This document shows, one piece after another, positions 46,361 through 56,194 of a stretch of DNA of 64,000 bases. A program made the position numbers and the translations under genes. A model generated the notes under the pieces. That model saw only the letters and a program-made list of their open reading frames with translations. It was not told the DNA's origin and did no database searches. Each line of letters starts with the position of its first letter. Position 1 is the first letter of the stretch. Location of the stretch: the NCBI GenBank assembly GCA_018873225.1, contig JAEILZ010000002.1:2108001-2172000 (forward strand). The letters run 5' to 3'. The stretch comes from [Phialemoniopsis] sp. UDSM-2020 (lineage: Eukaryota; Ascomycota; Sordariomycetes; Thyridiales; Thyridiaceae).

Positions 46361-49300
46361 ATGTCCTATTACCCGCCGTACCAGCAGCCGCCCGGCTCGC
46401 CGTACCCTCCCGGGAACACGGCCGCGTCGGGCTATACGCCTGGGCAGCAACAAGCGCCGTACTTCCCTCCCCCTCCGGGCGCCCAAGGAGGGCCGCCGCC
46501 GCCACAGCAGCAGTCTGCCGATGCTGGGCCGCCGATTCCGGTCCGTCCGGCTGGCTATGAGACACAGCAGACCTACCTGGCTCCTCATCCGCCGGCCCAG
46601 CCACAGACGCCGCAGCCCCAGTGGACTTCCAACATCGCAGGCCGGCAGTATCAGGTGCACTATGCGCCTCCGCCGAAGAGCCCGACGAGGCCTCCGGAGC
46701 TTCCTCCTCGCCCCAACTCGGCAGCTCCGCCCGGCACTTATCACGGATATCCTACGCCGCAATCGGGTCAAACCTACCCTCCTCAGCCAAGCCAGGCTCC
46801 GTATGGATACAACAATGGCTACCAACCGCCGCCACCTCCCCCGGGTCCACCTCCGGCCCAGGCTTCGTCCCCTTACCCTGCCGGTGTGCAAGGATCGTAT
46901 TATCCTCCACCTCCGCCTGGACAACCTCCGGCACAAACACAGTACCAAACCCAACCTCAGGCACCTCAAGGCCACTCAGGGCAGCCGTCAATTGGTTACC
47001 AAGCACCACCTCCTCCTCCCCCAGCTGGGTCCGCTTCCCCCAACCCTGCCTCATCCTACCCGGGTGCGTCATATCAGCAGCTGTATCAAGCAACACCGCC
47101 CTCTGGAAGTTATCCGCCGCCGCCGCCTCCTCCTGGACCTGCTAGCGGGATGACCTCGCCTGCGAACCCTCAAACACCAGGTGCTCCTCAAGGCTATTCT
47201 CAGTATCCGCCTCCAAGTCCCATGCCACCGCCAACCCAGTCTCCCCCGGCGCCGGCGCAGCCTCAGTATGGCAGCATGCAAGCGCCAGCGGGGATGCCGC
47301 CACAGCTCGATTTCTCGTCACCGCCGCCGCCTCCACCGCCGGCTTATATGCCGCCACCCAGTGATGGCACGTACCAGCCGCAGCAAGCGCATAATTCAAC
47401 TCAGCAACCTGGAACTCAGCATGGCACTTCGTACCAACAAGCACCTCCCCAACCGCCTCAGCCCCAGAGCGTTCCCCATGGCCATGATGGTGCCTCTCAG
47501 GCGTATGCTACGAGCCAACAAGGATATCCACAGGGACAGATCGCCGAACTCGGCCCTTCTATCTCGGTCTCGGCTCCCCCTCCCTCAGGCAATGCAGGTG
47601 TACAGCCGGCTCAACCAGGCACACCCTTTGTGCATAGCAACACCCCTCTGAGTCCAGCCCAGCCAAAGCCTTCTCAGCCACCATCGGTTGTGCACAACAT
47701 CATCTCATTCACGTCGCCGCCGCCGCCATCCCCAGCCCAGCCCGCTGAAGGTTCACAGGCGAGCACTGCGGCGCACCAGGATGTTGAGAACGTCACGAAT
47801 GCGTTCCAATCCATGAACGTCGGGTCTGGCTCGGGAATGAACATGCCACCCCCGCCGCCGCCTCCGGCACCACAGCAGCAGCCACCATCGTCTACAGGCT
47901 TGGTGACCAACATGCCCCCTGGAATCCAGTACGGCGCTCCTCCGCCTGCACCAATTTCTGAGCAACACCAAGGTCCTCCGAGTCACGCGGCTCAAGCTCC
48001 GCCGACTGATCCTCAGATGCATATTCCAAATACTTCTGGGAACTTCAGTGCTCCTCCTCCGAATGCTGGACCGCCTCCAGGGCCGCCCCCATCCAATCCG
48101 GGACCTCCATCGGGCCCGCCTCCGCCTGCTCAACCTTACAACACCGGATACTCCGCTCCACCCTATAACGATGCTGCTCGACGACAACCGCAGCCGCCAC
48201 CGCCTCAACAGCAACAGTATCAACAACCACCACAACAACAGCGAGCACTTGGCCCGGCACAGCGCGCTCCTCGGGGTTGGGCGCAGCGATATGAGATGTA
48301 CGGCATCAAGACAGTGCCGATGTGTTTTGCGATGCCTTTCTTGATCAAGACGACCTGGTACACACACCCAGAGGCGCCGTGCTACCCCATCTGTTCCAGG
48401 TGCTATGTCGACAACATTTACCTCACCCGTTTCAGAGACGACTTCAAAGGCGAAGAACTCGAGGGAAGCAACGAGCGCATATGTCGTTTCTGCGTTACCA
48501 GATGTGTAGAGGACCTCTTCCCCAAGGCAGCGGCCTCGGGTGACTTGCGGCCGTTCCTCGAGTACACCAGTGTGCGCCTTGCGCTTCCGGACTGCAAAGG
48601 AGCAAAGGGCGCCAAGGGATCGGAAGGTGTCAAGTGGTGGAAGACCAAGGGCGATGCCATTCCGGGTCTGGTGATATGCGAGACATGCAAGGAGGATCAA
48701 CTCAAGGCCAGCCCATTCATGGCCAAGTTCGAGCCAGCGACTGGACAACCGGAGGACGCCGTCTGGTCGTGTGACATGGGAGACTCTTTTATACGCGCAA
48801 CTTTTGTAAACATGGCAAGGAACAGGAACTGGGACTGGGCCGGCTTTGTGGCAGGTGCAAACCACAAGTTGCAGCTGACGCAAAAGAAACCTTGCCCGAG
48901 GCTGCAACAGCTTGACCCTTATGGGAGGAACTGGTACACCCCGATCAAGGGGCCACCGAACATGTGCATCTGCGAGAACTGTTATTTGGACAGGGTCAAG
49001 TGCATCCCTGGACACGAGTCGCAGTGGTACCTCAGGATACGAAAGGACGATCTCGGCCGCCATCAGCAAGCCTCGTGCGACATGGTCGAGTGGAACATCT
49101 TCATGTCGAGCCTCCTGTCGGAAGAGTTCGAGGATCCGTCCATGTTCTACAACGCGCTCAAGAAGAGCACGGCCGAGCCGCACTGCGATCGCGAGGGCCA
49201 CAAGTCGGCCAACTGGTACACCTTCCCCTCGGACCCGGACGGCTGGTTCCTCTGCGGCGCGTGCTACCACGGCGTCATGGAGCCGGCGAACCTCGCGCGC

Positions 49301-50029
49301 TTCTTCAAGCGCGCCGAGCGCACGAGCCCGGACACAAAGTACATCTGCTCGCTGAGCGGCGGGCACATCCGCTTCGAGAAGAACGCGCACGCCGTCTTCC
49401 TGTCTATCTACGCCAACAGCGCGTCGGCCTGGGAGGAGTGGGCCAACATCTACGGCAACCTGCCCAAGTGCAAGCGCAACAGCGAACTCAAGGGCGCCGA
49501 GTGGTACGGCTGGCCCGAGTGCATGATCTGCCCGGAGTGCTACGAGGAGTTCGTCAAGGGCACCAAGCTCGACGCGCAGATGCCGCTGCGCCGGCAGCTC
49601 GATAAAGGGTGGGCCATGTGCGAGATGTACTCGCCGCGCATGCGCAAGATGTACAACGAGGCGTGCGCGATGGACCCGCCGGACCCGACGGCGCTGCGGC
49701 AGTACTCGGAGCAGCGGCGCATCGTCTACGTCAACACCATCCCCAAGTGCCGCGAGATCCTGAGCCAGCAAAAGATCGCGCTGATGAAGCAGCAGATGCT
49801 CAATCAGCAAAGTCTGTTCTACACGAACCTGGGCCGCATGGAGGTCAACACGATCGGCAGCTCGCACACGTACAGCCAGGCGGGCGTGGGCTACGGGTTC
49901 GCGAGCCAGTGGGAGCTTGACGGGGCGCGGTACGGCAAGCAGGCTCTGGAAGTGATGAGGGACGCTACTCGCCCGAGTCTGACCATGAACGTAGCAGAGT
50001 TGGAGAGGCAGTGGAGGGCGGTGGAGTAA
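46361..50029 (+). CDS. Pro/Gln-rich protein with five C-terminal W[YW]..CxxC modules (1222 aa)
   Basis: One uninterrupted exon of 1222 codons. Residues 1 to about 640 are low-complexity, dominated by Pro, Gln, Tyr, Gly and Ser, with many YPPPPPPPG-like runs; the composition is prion-like and disordered. From about 640 the sequence becomes ordered and Cys-rich. Five modules spaced about 90-100 residues share a Cys, about 9-16 residues, W[YW], 7-15 residues, then CxxC[YK]: near residues 655-680, 745-777, 843-877, 938-972 and 1035-1064. The second Cys pairs read CSRC, CETC, CENC, CGAC and CPEC. An extra ICRFCVTRC lies near 707. These look like zinc-ribbon-like units, but I do not recognise the family. 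No signal peptide or membrane segment. The 3' third uses markedly more GC-ending codons than the 5' part. Confidence 0.85.
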   Translation: MSYYPPYQQPPGSPYPPGNTAASGYTPGQQQAPYFPPPPGAQGGPPPPQQQSADAGPPIPVRPAGYETQQTYLAPHPPAQPQTPQPQWTSNIAGRQYQVHYAPPPKSPTRPPELPPRPNSAAPPGTYHGYPTPQSGQTYPPQPSQAPYGYNNGYQPPPPPPGPPPAQASSPYPAGVQGSYYPPPPPGQPPAQTQYQTQPQAPQGHSGQPSIGYQAPPPPPPAGSASPNPASSYPGASYQQLYQATPPSGSYPPPPPPPGPASGMTSPANPQTPGAPQGYSQYPPPSPMPPPTQSPPAPAQPQYGSMQAPAGMPPQLDFSSPPPPPPPAYMPPPSDGTYQPQQAHNSTQQPGTQHGTSYQQAPPQPPQPQSVPHGHDGASQAYATSQQGYPQGQIAELGPSISVSAPPPSGNAGVQPAQPGTPFVHSNTPLSPAQPKPSQPPSVVHNIISFTSPPPPSPAQPAEGSQASTAAHQDVENVTNAFQSMNVGSGSGMNMPPPPPPPAPQQQPPSSTGLVTNMPPGIQYGAPPPAPISEQHQGPPSHAAQAPPTDPQMHIPNTSGNFSAPPPNAGPPPGPPPSNPGPPSGPPPPAQPYNTGYSAPPYNDAARRQPQPPPPQQQQYQQPPQQQRALGPAQRAPRGWAQRYEMYGIKTVPMCFAMPFLIKTTWYTHPEAPCYPICSRCYVDNIYLTRFRDDFKGEELEGSNERICRFCVTRCVEDLFPKAAASGDLRPFLEYTSVRLALPDCKGAKGAKGSEGVKWWKTKGDAIPGLVICETCKEDQLKASPFMAKFEPATGQPEDAVWSCDMGDSFIRATFVNMARNRNWDWAGFVAGANHKLQLTQKKPCPRLQQLDPYGRNWYTPIKGPPNMCICENCYLDRVKCIPGHESQWYLRIRKDDLGRHQQASCDMVEWNIFMSSLLSEEFEDPSMFYNALKKSTAEPHCDREGHKSANWYTFPSDPDGWFLCGACYHGVMEPANLARFFKRAERTSPDTKYICSLSGGHIRFEKNAHAVFLSIYANSASAWEEWANIYGNLPKCKRNSELKGAEWYGWPECMICPECYEEFVKGTKLDAQMPLRRQLDKGWAMCEMYSPRMRKMYNEACAMDPPDPTALRQYSEQRRIVYVNTIPKCREILSQQKIALMKQQMLNQQSLFYTNLGRMEVNTIGSSHTYSQAGVGYGFASQWELDGARYGKQALEVMRDATRPSLTMNVAELERQWRAVE

Positions 50030-50191
50030 TCAGGTGGTCATGCAAGGGGCAAGACGCGGACTAGATGAGAAGATGGGCACACTTGGCACCATGTCAGTAG
50101 GGGATTTGATGCTGTTTATGACTGAATGATGGCAGTTCTTTGTTAGTCTATTTGATATTTTCCCTATCCAAGACATATGCAATTTTCTTGG

Positions 50192-50752
50192 CTACAAGCG
50201 CGCCTTTCCTCTGCCTGGTGCCGATTCGAACTTTGACTTCCATTTCTCTTCTTGTTTGAATAGAACAATGCTCTCCATGGCAGTGGGTGCGCCGTGGTCC
50301 GGGTCAGCTCCGCCTTCGAGTAATGCCTTGGAAAGCTGTCAGCAACATGATGATAACCAGACACATTCCACTTGGCGAACCTCAACGACAGCATCTTCGC
50401 TCTTGAAGACAGCGCCTGCTAGTGGGCTTTGGCCACGGTCGTTCAGTCGGTTTGGATCGGCACCATGCTCGATCAGAAGCTTCACCAAATTGGCGTGGCC
50501 ATGGTACGCAGCAAGCATGAGCTATTAGACCCGTTAGGAGACACTGATACATGACTGGCCCTTGCAATAGTTTGTTCTCACCAGAGTGTCCCCTTTCTCG
50601 TTGGTCATGTTGGCGGGCAGACCTGCTGGTAGGGCTTGCTCGAAGATGGGCATCTCGCCCTCCCGAGCAGCATTGTACATTCGCGTCGCCAACGCAATGG
50701 CTTCTGGTGGGAGAGACCCTGAACCAGCTGCAGTGCCACTGGGTGGATCCAT
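50192..50752 (-). CDS. Small ankyrin-repeat protein (about 148 aa)
   Basis: Exons 50752-50582, 50521-50381 and 50326-50192 give about 148 residues. The first junction (ctg|gtgaga...aatag|ctc) is solid. It joins GLPANMTNEKGDTL to LMLAAYHGHANLVKLLIEHGADPNRLNDRGQSPLAGAVF, a near-perfect ankyrin repeat. The second intron is less sure, because the best protein join (EDAVVE to ALLEGGADPDHG) needs a weak GTTCGC donor; nearby alternatives change a few residues. The C-terminus continues MESIVLFKQEEKWKSKFE and ends KARL. About three ankyrin repeats make a small binding module with no enzyme domain. It is likely a cytosolic adaptor of unknown partner. Confidence 0.75.
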
Positions 50753-51315
50753 GAATATTGTCTCCTGTCCCCTGTGGACAAGGCTTTCTTTGGGATGAAG
50801 CTTATAGGTGTGTCATGGATCTCATGTCGGCTATTCACGAAAAGTATTGATAGTGGGGCGGCATTGATGACGTAATACTGCGATTTGAGGGAGCACGACA
50901 GGACCAAAGAAGCGACGACTTCATCTCCTGTTGAGAACAGAAGAGCGGTATGTGCATTACTCTGACCATTGGGTCAGAGACGGTGTGTCATTTGATCATT
51001 TCTTTTTGTATTTCGATTTTTGAGCGCCTTACACTCGGTGTATCATATCCCAATGATGCCGACTCAAACGGCCTGATGATGGTTTTTTGCAATGCTTTCC
51101 GCTCCCAAAAATGCTTTGTCCCGAATTCCCGTATATCACTTGACCGCCAGATGTTGAACTTGGCTGGTTTCACCTCAACGCCTCAACCCGCAAAAACCTG
51201 ATGAAAGTTCTGCATGCACTCACTGTTCTCGCTTCGCTCCACGCTTGCGCCTCCATGTAAAATAAGAATCTAACTCTACCCCCCGACTCTGCCTCATTTG
51301 ACATCCATCTCCTTT
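50753..51315. other. Intergenic between ankyrin and MetE-like genes
   Basis: A 563-bp gap holding the ankyrin gene promoter and the MetE-like 3' UTR. No gene is supportable. Confidence 0.55.
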
Positions 51316-52458
51316 TTATGCGGAGGTGTCCTCGCCCCAGACCTGCTTGGCGATCTCGACGTTGAGGCGGACCTTGGCCCACTGCTGCTCCTCGCTCAGC
51401 TCGTTGCCCTCGACGGTCGAGCTGAAGCCGCACTGGTGCGACAGGCACAGCTGGTCGAGGCCCTTGGGGCAGTGCTTGGCGGCCTCGTTGAGGCGGTTGA
51501 CGATGTCGGCCTTGTCGTCGAGGTCGGCCTTCTTGCTGCTCATGACGCCGAGCACGACGATCTTGTTCTCGGGCAGGAAGCGCAGGGGCGAGAAGTCGCC
51601 GGAGCGGGCGTCGTCGAACTCGAGGAAGTAGACGTCGACGTTGAGCTTCTGGAACAGGACCTCGGCGACGGGCTCGTAGCCGCCCTGGGCGAACCACTGG
51701 GAGCGGAAGTTGCCGCGGCACAGGTGGATGCCGATGACCATGTCCTTGGGCTTCTTGGAGATGGCGGCGTTGATGAGGGCCGCGTACTGCTCGGTCAGCT
51801 GGTTGGCGTCGCCGTGGCGCTCCTCGGCCTGCTTGCGCATGTTGGGGTCGCAGAGGTAGGCCAGGTTGGTGTCGTCAAACTGCACGAAGCGGCAGCCGGC
51901 CTTGTACAGGTCGTCGAGCTCCTCCTGGTAGACGCGGACGAGGTCCTCGAAGAAGGGCTCCATGGTGGGGTAGGCGGCCTCGTCGATGGTGTCGCGGCCG
52001 CCGCGGAAGTGGACCATGGTCGGGCTGGGGATGCATACCTTGGCGGTGATCTTGCCGGTCTGGCCGGCCTTGGCGATCTGGGACTCGAGGAACTTGTAGT
52101 CGTCGACCTGGATGGGCTTGGGGTGGCCGAGCTTGCCGTTGACGATGAGGCGGGGAGGGGTCATGCCGTGCTTGGAGATGTTGGTGGAGCTCATGTTGCC
52201 CTCGTAGACGACGCCCGACAGGTGCTGCAGGAAGTCGACGTGGAAGAAGGCGCGGCGCAGCTCGCCGTCGGTGATGGACCGGATGCCGTTCTCCATCTCC
52301 TTGCCGACGAGGGCGCCGATGTGCTTGTCCTCGACCTCGCGCAGCTGGGCGGGAGTGGTCTTGCCGTCGGCGGCCTGGTCGCGCGCCGACAGGACCTCAG
52401 AGGGCCGCAGGAAGGAGCCGACATGGTCGGCCCGGTAGACACCACGAGGAAGAGGCAT
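51316..52458 (-). CDS. MetE-like cobalamin-independent methyltransferase, C-terminal-domain form (380 aa)
   Basis: A single exon of 380 residues starting MPLPRGVYRADHVGSFLRP; an upstream in-frame Met at 52614 only adds leader-like sequence. The TIM-barrel fold of the methionine synthase II C-terminal domain is evident: HVGSFLRP at the start, SITDGELRR, CRFVQFDDTNLAYL in the middle. The zinc ligands are all present: His and Cys in IHLCRGN, Glu in YFLEFDD, and Cys in SHQCGFSS. Full Met6/MetE is about twice as long; the N-terminal domain is absent, as in stand-alone homologues that use other methyl donors or thiols. It probably transfers a methyl group to a thiol. Codon use is very GC3-rich, producing a long plus-strand shadow frame. 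Confidence 0.87.
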   Translation of the reverse strand: MPLPRGVYRADHVGSFLRPSEVLSARDQAADGKTTPAQLREVEDKHIGALVGKEMENGIRSITDGELRRAFFHVDFLQHLSGVVYEGNMSSTNISKHGMTPPRLIVNGKLGHPKPIQVDDYKFLESQIAKAGQTGKITAKVCIPSPTMVHFRGGRDTIDEAAYPTMEPFFEDLVRVYQEELDDLYKAGCRFVQFDDTNLAYLCDPNMRKQAEERHGDANQLTEQYAALINAAISKKPKDMVIGIHLCRGNFRSQWFAQGGYEPVAEVLFQKLNVDVYFLEFDDARSGDFSPLRFLPENKIVVLGVMSSKKADLDDKADIVNRLNEAAKHCPKGLDQLCLSHQCGFSSTVEGNELSEEQQWAKVRLNVEIAKQVWGEDTSA

Positions 52459-53858
52459 GATTGCTAGATGTGAAGTTTTCTTGTTGTTTTGTATGGGTAC
52501 AAGCTGATGTCTACTTCGAGATGGGTAGACAGAGGTAGAACAGGTGAAAACTACTACAATGACAACAGATATGACCTCTCCCCTCCTCCCGAGAAAATTT
52601 GCCAGAGGCGGCAATAAGCTCTTTTAAGGGTTCATACAGACAGGGCGGATCGATGTGGGGTAGAGGGGTGAAGAGCTCCTCGCTGAAAGTGGTAAATATG
52701 CAAACATGGCGCATGTATGTGTGCGTGTGTGTGGAGACATGGAACACATCTGGTGATGGCAAGACTGAGCAGAGACACAGCTAGCACCCTTTGACAGAGG
52801 CGACACGCCCATCAGCGAGAGCCTAAAGCACCGACTTCCACAAAAGACGGTCCACCGTTGGCTTGATGTGCATCATTAGCTTAGCCGGAGAGGGGTTCTA
52901 GGCGGATCCGTCGCGGCTGGTGCAAATGGGGCGCTAACCCAAGCGTCGGTAGAGCTGGCGCCCTCTGCACCACTTGCTCGGGATCTGCTTGCGCTCGCGG
53001 GATAACATTGCGCCACGGCTTATGCGGGGCCCCCAGCAGCAGCAAGGCAGTTGAGTCTTGGACTGATATAGCTACTAGAACTCGCGGATGAACAGACATG
53101 CTCTTGAAAGTGTTCAAGTCGACATGATCGCGTCGAAAAGAGCTGGCATAGATATCTGTGTTACTTTGGGAGAGGCCAAGGACAAGAAGATGGTGTGCGA
53201 GTGACGTGACTGAGAAACCCAAAGTTTTACAAGCCTGGCCAGCTCCTGGACGGGGACAGCCGTCCGTGACGGGGCCGGCTTGCGCTCGGCAGTCGTTCGT
53301 TACAGACCCCGGTAACAACTTTTAGAGAGTGGTGCAGCTGATATAGCCTGTTGTCGTTCATTGAAGTAACGAGAACAAAAGTCCAGATGCCTGTGGAGGG
53401 CGGGCAGCTCCACTTAACCCCTTCACTTCGAATGGCAACGATGAAGATGACTAGTTCATGTACTTTGCGATGGCACCTCACCTCTCATTAGCCAGCAGCT
53501 CAATCAGCCTCATGATGCGCCACATAGCTTGGCGAAAAGGCTGGCGCGCAACGACCTGCGGCTTGTCTGGCTTGAAACCACACCCTCAGCTCCAAGTGGT
53601 CATCCAGCGCTCAAGAAGACCTCAAGCTACCTACCATCACCAACAGGCTTGGCACAATCTCTGAAGAGGAATGACTTACACCGGTGAATCAGCTACAGAG
53701 ATCTCACCTTTGAGCCAAAGGCGTTGTGGGGCTTGCCTTTTCGCCTTTCGCCATCGGCGATACACTGGAAACACTTGTCATTGACGCATGACATTCAAAG
53801 TTCCACATTCTTTGCTGAGTGATTAATACTGTTGCCATTGAAACCGTGTTGCACTTCC
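52459..53858. other. Intergenic, no supportable gene
   Basis: A 1.4-kb gap from the MetE-like start to the P450 stop. Only short domain-free frames occur. The 52459-52620 part, with an open upstream reading frame, is probably the MetE-like 5' UTR. Confidence 0.55.
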
Positions 53859-55566
53859 TCATAGGGCAGTCACCGTAGCCTCCAACCCTTTGAACTCCAT
53901 GCTCGGCATCGAAACATGATAGTCATGAACAAATGCCACATCGCTCGCCTCAGTCTTCCACAGATTCATATCAAAGCCCTGGACCAGCGCTGCAGTCACC
54001 AGATACATCTCGGCACGCGCCAGCTCGATGCCAAGGCACTTTCTGCTGCCTTTGCCAAATGACATCTGGTATCTCTGGAGCTTGCGGCCCTCGTCACCGA
54101 GCCAGCGTTCCGGGTCGAAGACGAATGGGTCGGGGAAAACACTCGGTGCGGTGTGGGCACTCAAGGTAGTTGTGCTCATGGGAGTACCGGCGGGGATCTT
54201 GAAGGACTTTCCGGTGCTTGGAGAGTAAGCTGCATAAGATGTAGGGGTATATACAAGTGTTTCCCGAGCGATACGTGCTGTTCTGGCCGTGACACCAAAG
54301 GACAGACGGTGAGCTTCCTCGATGACCGCGGTGATATATGGCAGTCGCTCAAGTTGGGCCCATGACGCTGATTGCGCGACGGTGCTGAGTTCTTCTCGGA
54401 TCTTGCTCATAATCTGTTTATTGGCCAGCAGGTGGTAGAATATCATGTTGAGAGACTTGGCTGGTGATTCAGTTCCTGCGAGAACCAGAAGTGCACCTTC
54501 TTGCTCAAGCCGGAGTAAAGCCTTCTCTGGTTCGGGCAGAACAGGACTGTCGAGCACAGTATGATATACAGATTTTGCACTCGACGAATCGCTACCGGCC
54601 CCAGAGGCTTTGGCTTTGATGATGCCTACAAGTTCGGCCCGGACTCGCTGCGTCTCTAGTATTAGAACACCATGCCATTGATTTTCAGGGTCACACATAC
54701 ATCAAATAGGTCTAGCATATCAAGCAATCCAGGTGGCATGATAAGCCCGCTGATGGATTTCGGGAGAGATTCTAGGAAGTCAGGAATGAACGGAAAGTGC
54801 TTGTTGAGATGAATTCCCATCATGAGCTCGTAGCTGTTATGGCGTAATGTGGCGGCTTTCTGTTCATCCGAAAGGATGTCTGTCGTGTGAGAGAACAAGA
54901 AGTTGTTGACAACACTAGCCTATTTTAGGATCATTCTTCATCCGAACTTGATAGGGATCTTACTCATTGGAGAACGCGAAAAAGACATCCGAAAGATTGA
55001 CTGGCGTCTGTTCGGAGGCATGTTTGTAGAGCAATTGACAAAGCTGTTGAACTTTCTCGGTAATTGTCGGCTCAAGGAGGACCACATTACGCTTGCTAAA
55101 GAATGGAGACAAAGCTTCACGTCGTTTACGATGGACTTCAAGACTGGGAGTAGTACCAACTCCACCAGGAACCCGCAAAGATCTCAGTTGGTACTCGTAC
55201 TTGTCTCTCGGGGACGAAGAAGGGGCATAAATGGTGTCGAGGAATCCAACATCAGAGATGTGAATCTCGTCCGGGGTGATCCGAATGATTGGACCTGCGA
55301 GATAGATCAGTGATGCTGCGCTGCGAGCTACACGTGCGCACGTATGGACGGGGCTTACCGTATCGTTTGTGCAGCTTCTGGATTTTGAAGACATATTGGC
55401 CGGGCTGAATTGCGTCGAAATAGAATTCATACCACCAGGTGAGAGCCGCCAATCTCGGGCCAGGAATATGAGCCAAAGGGTGAAGGAACAAACGGCGTAT
55501 GGCACCTCCGATCGTCAGCAGGGCGGCCAAAAGCACTGTCGTCAGAACGATTTGAAAGAGGGCCAT
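53859..55566 (-). CDS. Cytochrome P450 monooxygenase (515 aa)
   Basis: Exons 55566-55359, 55294-54964, 54914-54701 and 54653-53859 give 515 residues. An N-terminal membrane anchor (MALFQIVLTTVLLAALLTIG) is followed by the proline-rich hinge HPLAHIPGPRLAAL. The I-helix has LVLAGTESPA, the K-helix EEAHR (ExxR), then DPERWLGDE, and the heme loop FGKGSRKCLGIELA carries the Cys ligand. Exon 3 begins DVVNNFLFSHTTDIL, as expected after the helix E/F region, and helps fix the intron. The overall style is that of fungal trichodiene-oxygenase-like or benzoate-type P450s on the ER. The substrate is unknown, and no backbone synthase (PKS, NRPS, terpene cyclase) is in the window. Confidence 0.9.
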
Positions 55567-55867
55567 GGCAAGTTCTACGCCATACGGATGGGACGGGAGA
55601 GTAGATGAGAGGGTCAGAAGGTGCAGAGTAAATGCTGACGATGAAAGTCTGTCAAGCTAATGGACGCGTAGGGGTTAAATCCTGTCAGAACTAAGGAATC
55701 CTTTGGGAACACCCCTACCATGCGAATTGGTCTCTACGCGCCTATCAGCTTCACAAGGGCGGTGAAATACGGCAGTAGCAGATCAACACTCTAAATCGTG
55801 TGTACGAAGTAATAAGCATTGCTGCCACGTGCCTGCTCCAATCATGTTTGATTTGACCCGGCAAGAA

Positions 55868-56004
55868 TATCCCCTAAATGGCCGGAACAGCACCTGTTAC
55901 TTGAAGAGGTAAGATGGTCCGTGCGAAATCCTTGCTCAAGACCACTTGATTGGCGTTCAGCACAGTGACTTGAACACTGTGCTGTTCCGGCCATTTAGGG
56001 GATA
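55868..56004. mobile_element. 133-bp MITE with 24-bp terminal inverted repeats and TA target site
   Basis: Positions 55870-55893 (starting TCCCCTAAATGGCCGG) are an exact reverse complement of 55979-56002 (ending CCGGCCATTTAGGGGA). Both ends are flanked by TA (55868-55869 and 56003-56004), the target-site duplication of Tc1/mariner/pogo-type elements. The 133-bp body has no coding capacity. Inside, near the right end, 55959-55967 (AGCACAGTG) pairs with 55975-55983 (CACTGTGCT) to form a 9-bp stem with a 7-nt loop. It is therefore a non-autonomous miniature element that must be moved by a transposase encoded elsewhere. The perfect arms suggest recent activity. Confidence 0.88.
55959..55983. repeat. 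Hairpin inside the MITE
   Basis: AGCACAGTG and CACTGTGCT form a perfect 9-bp stem around a 7-nt loop. It overlaps the right terminal repeat and may be a transposase-recognition or folding feature of the element. Confidence 0.6.
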
Positions 56005-56194
56005 GGTGTACGAACTGGATGAAAGATAGAAGAGGGAAGAATCCGGCCGTCCTCTATAGATATATTGCAGGGCGGCTTGAAGTTACTCTTATGAGTAAGC
56101 TGCCTTCTTTCTTCTCCAGCTTGGAGTAGCCCTAAGCCTATTCGACCTGCCTGCTTAATCTACCCTGAAACTGGCATCTTGTAGAAGGGCCTAG

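Larger units (their letters stand above)
55567..56194. other. Gap holding P450 promoter and a MITE
   Basis: Upstream of the P450 gene there is no coding sequence; the 133-bp MITE at 55870-56002 (separate entry) is the only definite structure. Confidence 0.6.

Noticed and set aside
47753..49867. 704-codon minus-strand open frame opposite the proline-rich gene
   Set aside because: The plus-strand frame is longer, has a coherent protein with conserved Cys modules, and GC3-rich codons naturally remove stops on the opposite strand.
51298..52467. 389-codon plus-strand open frame opposite the MetE-like gene
   Set aside because: Its translation is a Val/Leu/Gly/Asp low-complexity string, a typical shadow; the minus strand has a complete zinc methyltransferase.
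53859..55566. P450 as part of a secondary-metabolite cluster
   Set aside because: No PKS, NRPS, terpene cyclase or prenyltransferase lies in the window; neighbours are unrelated.
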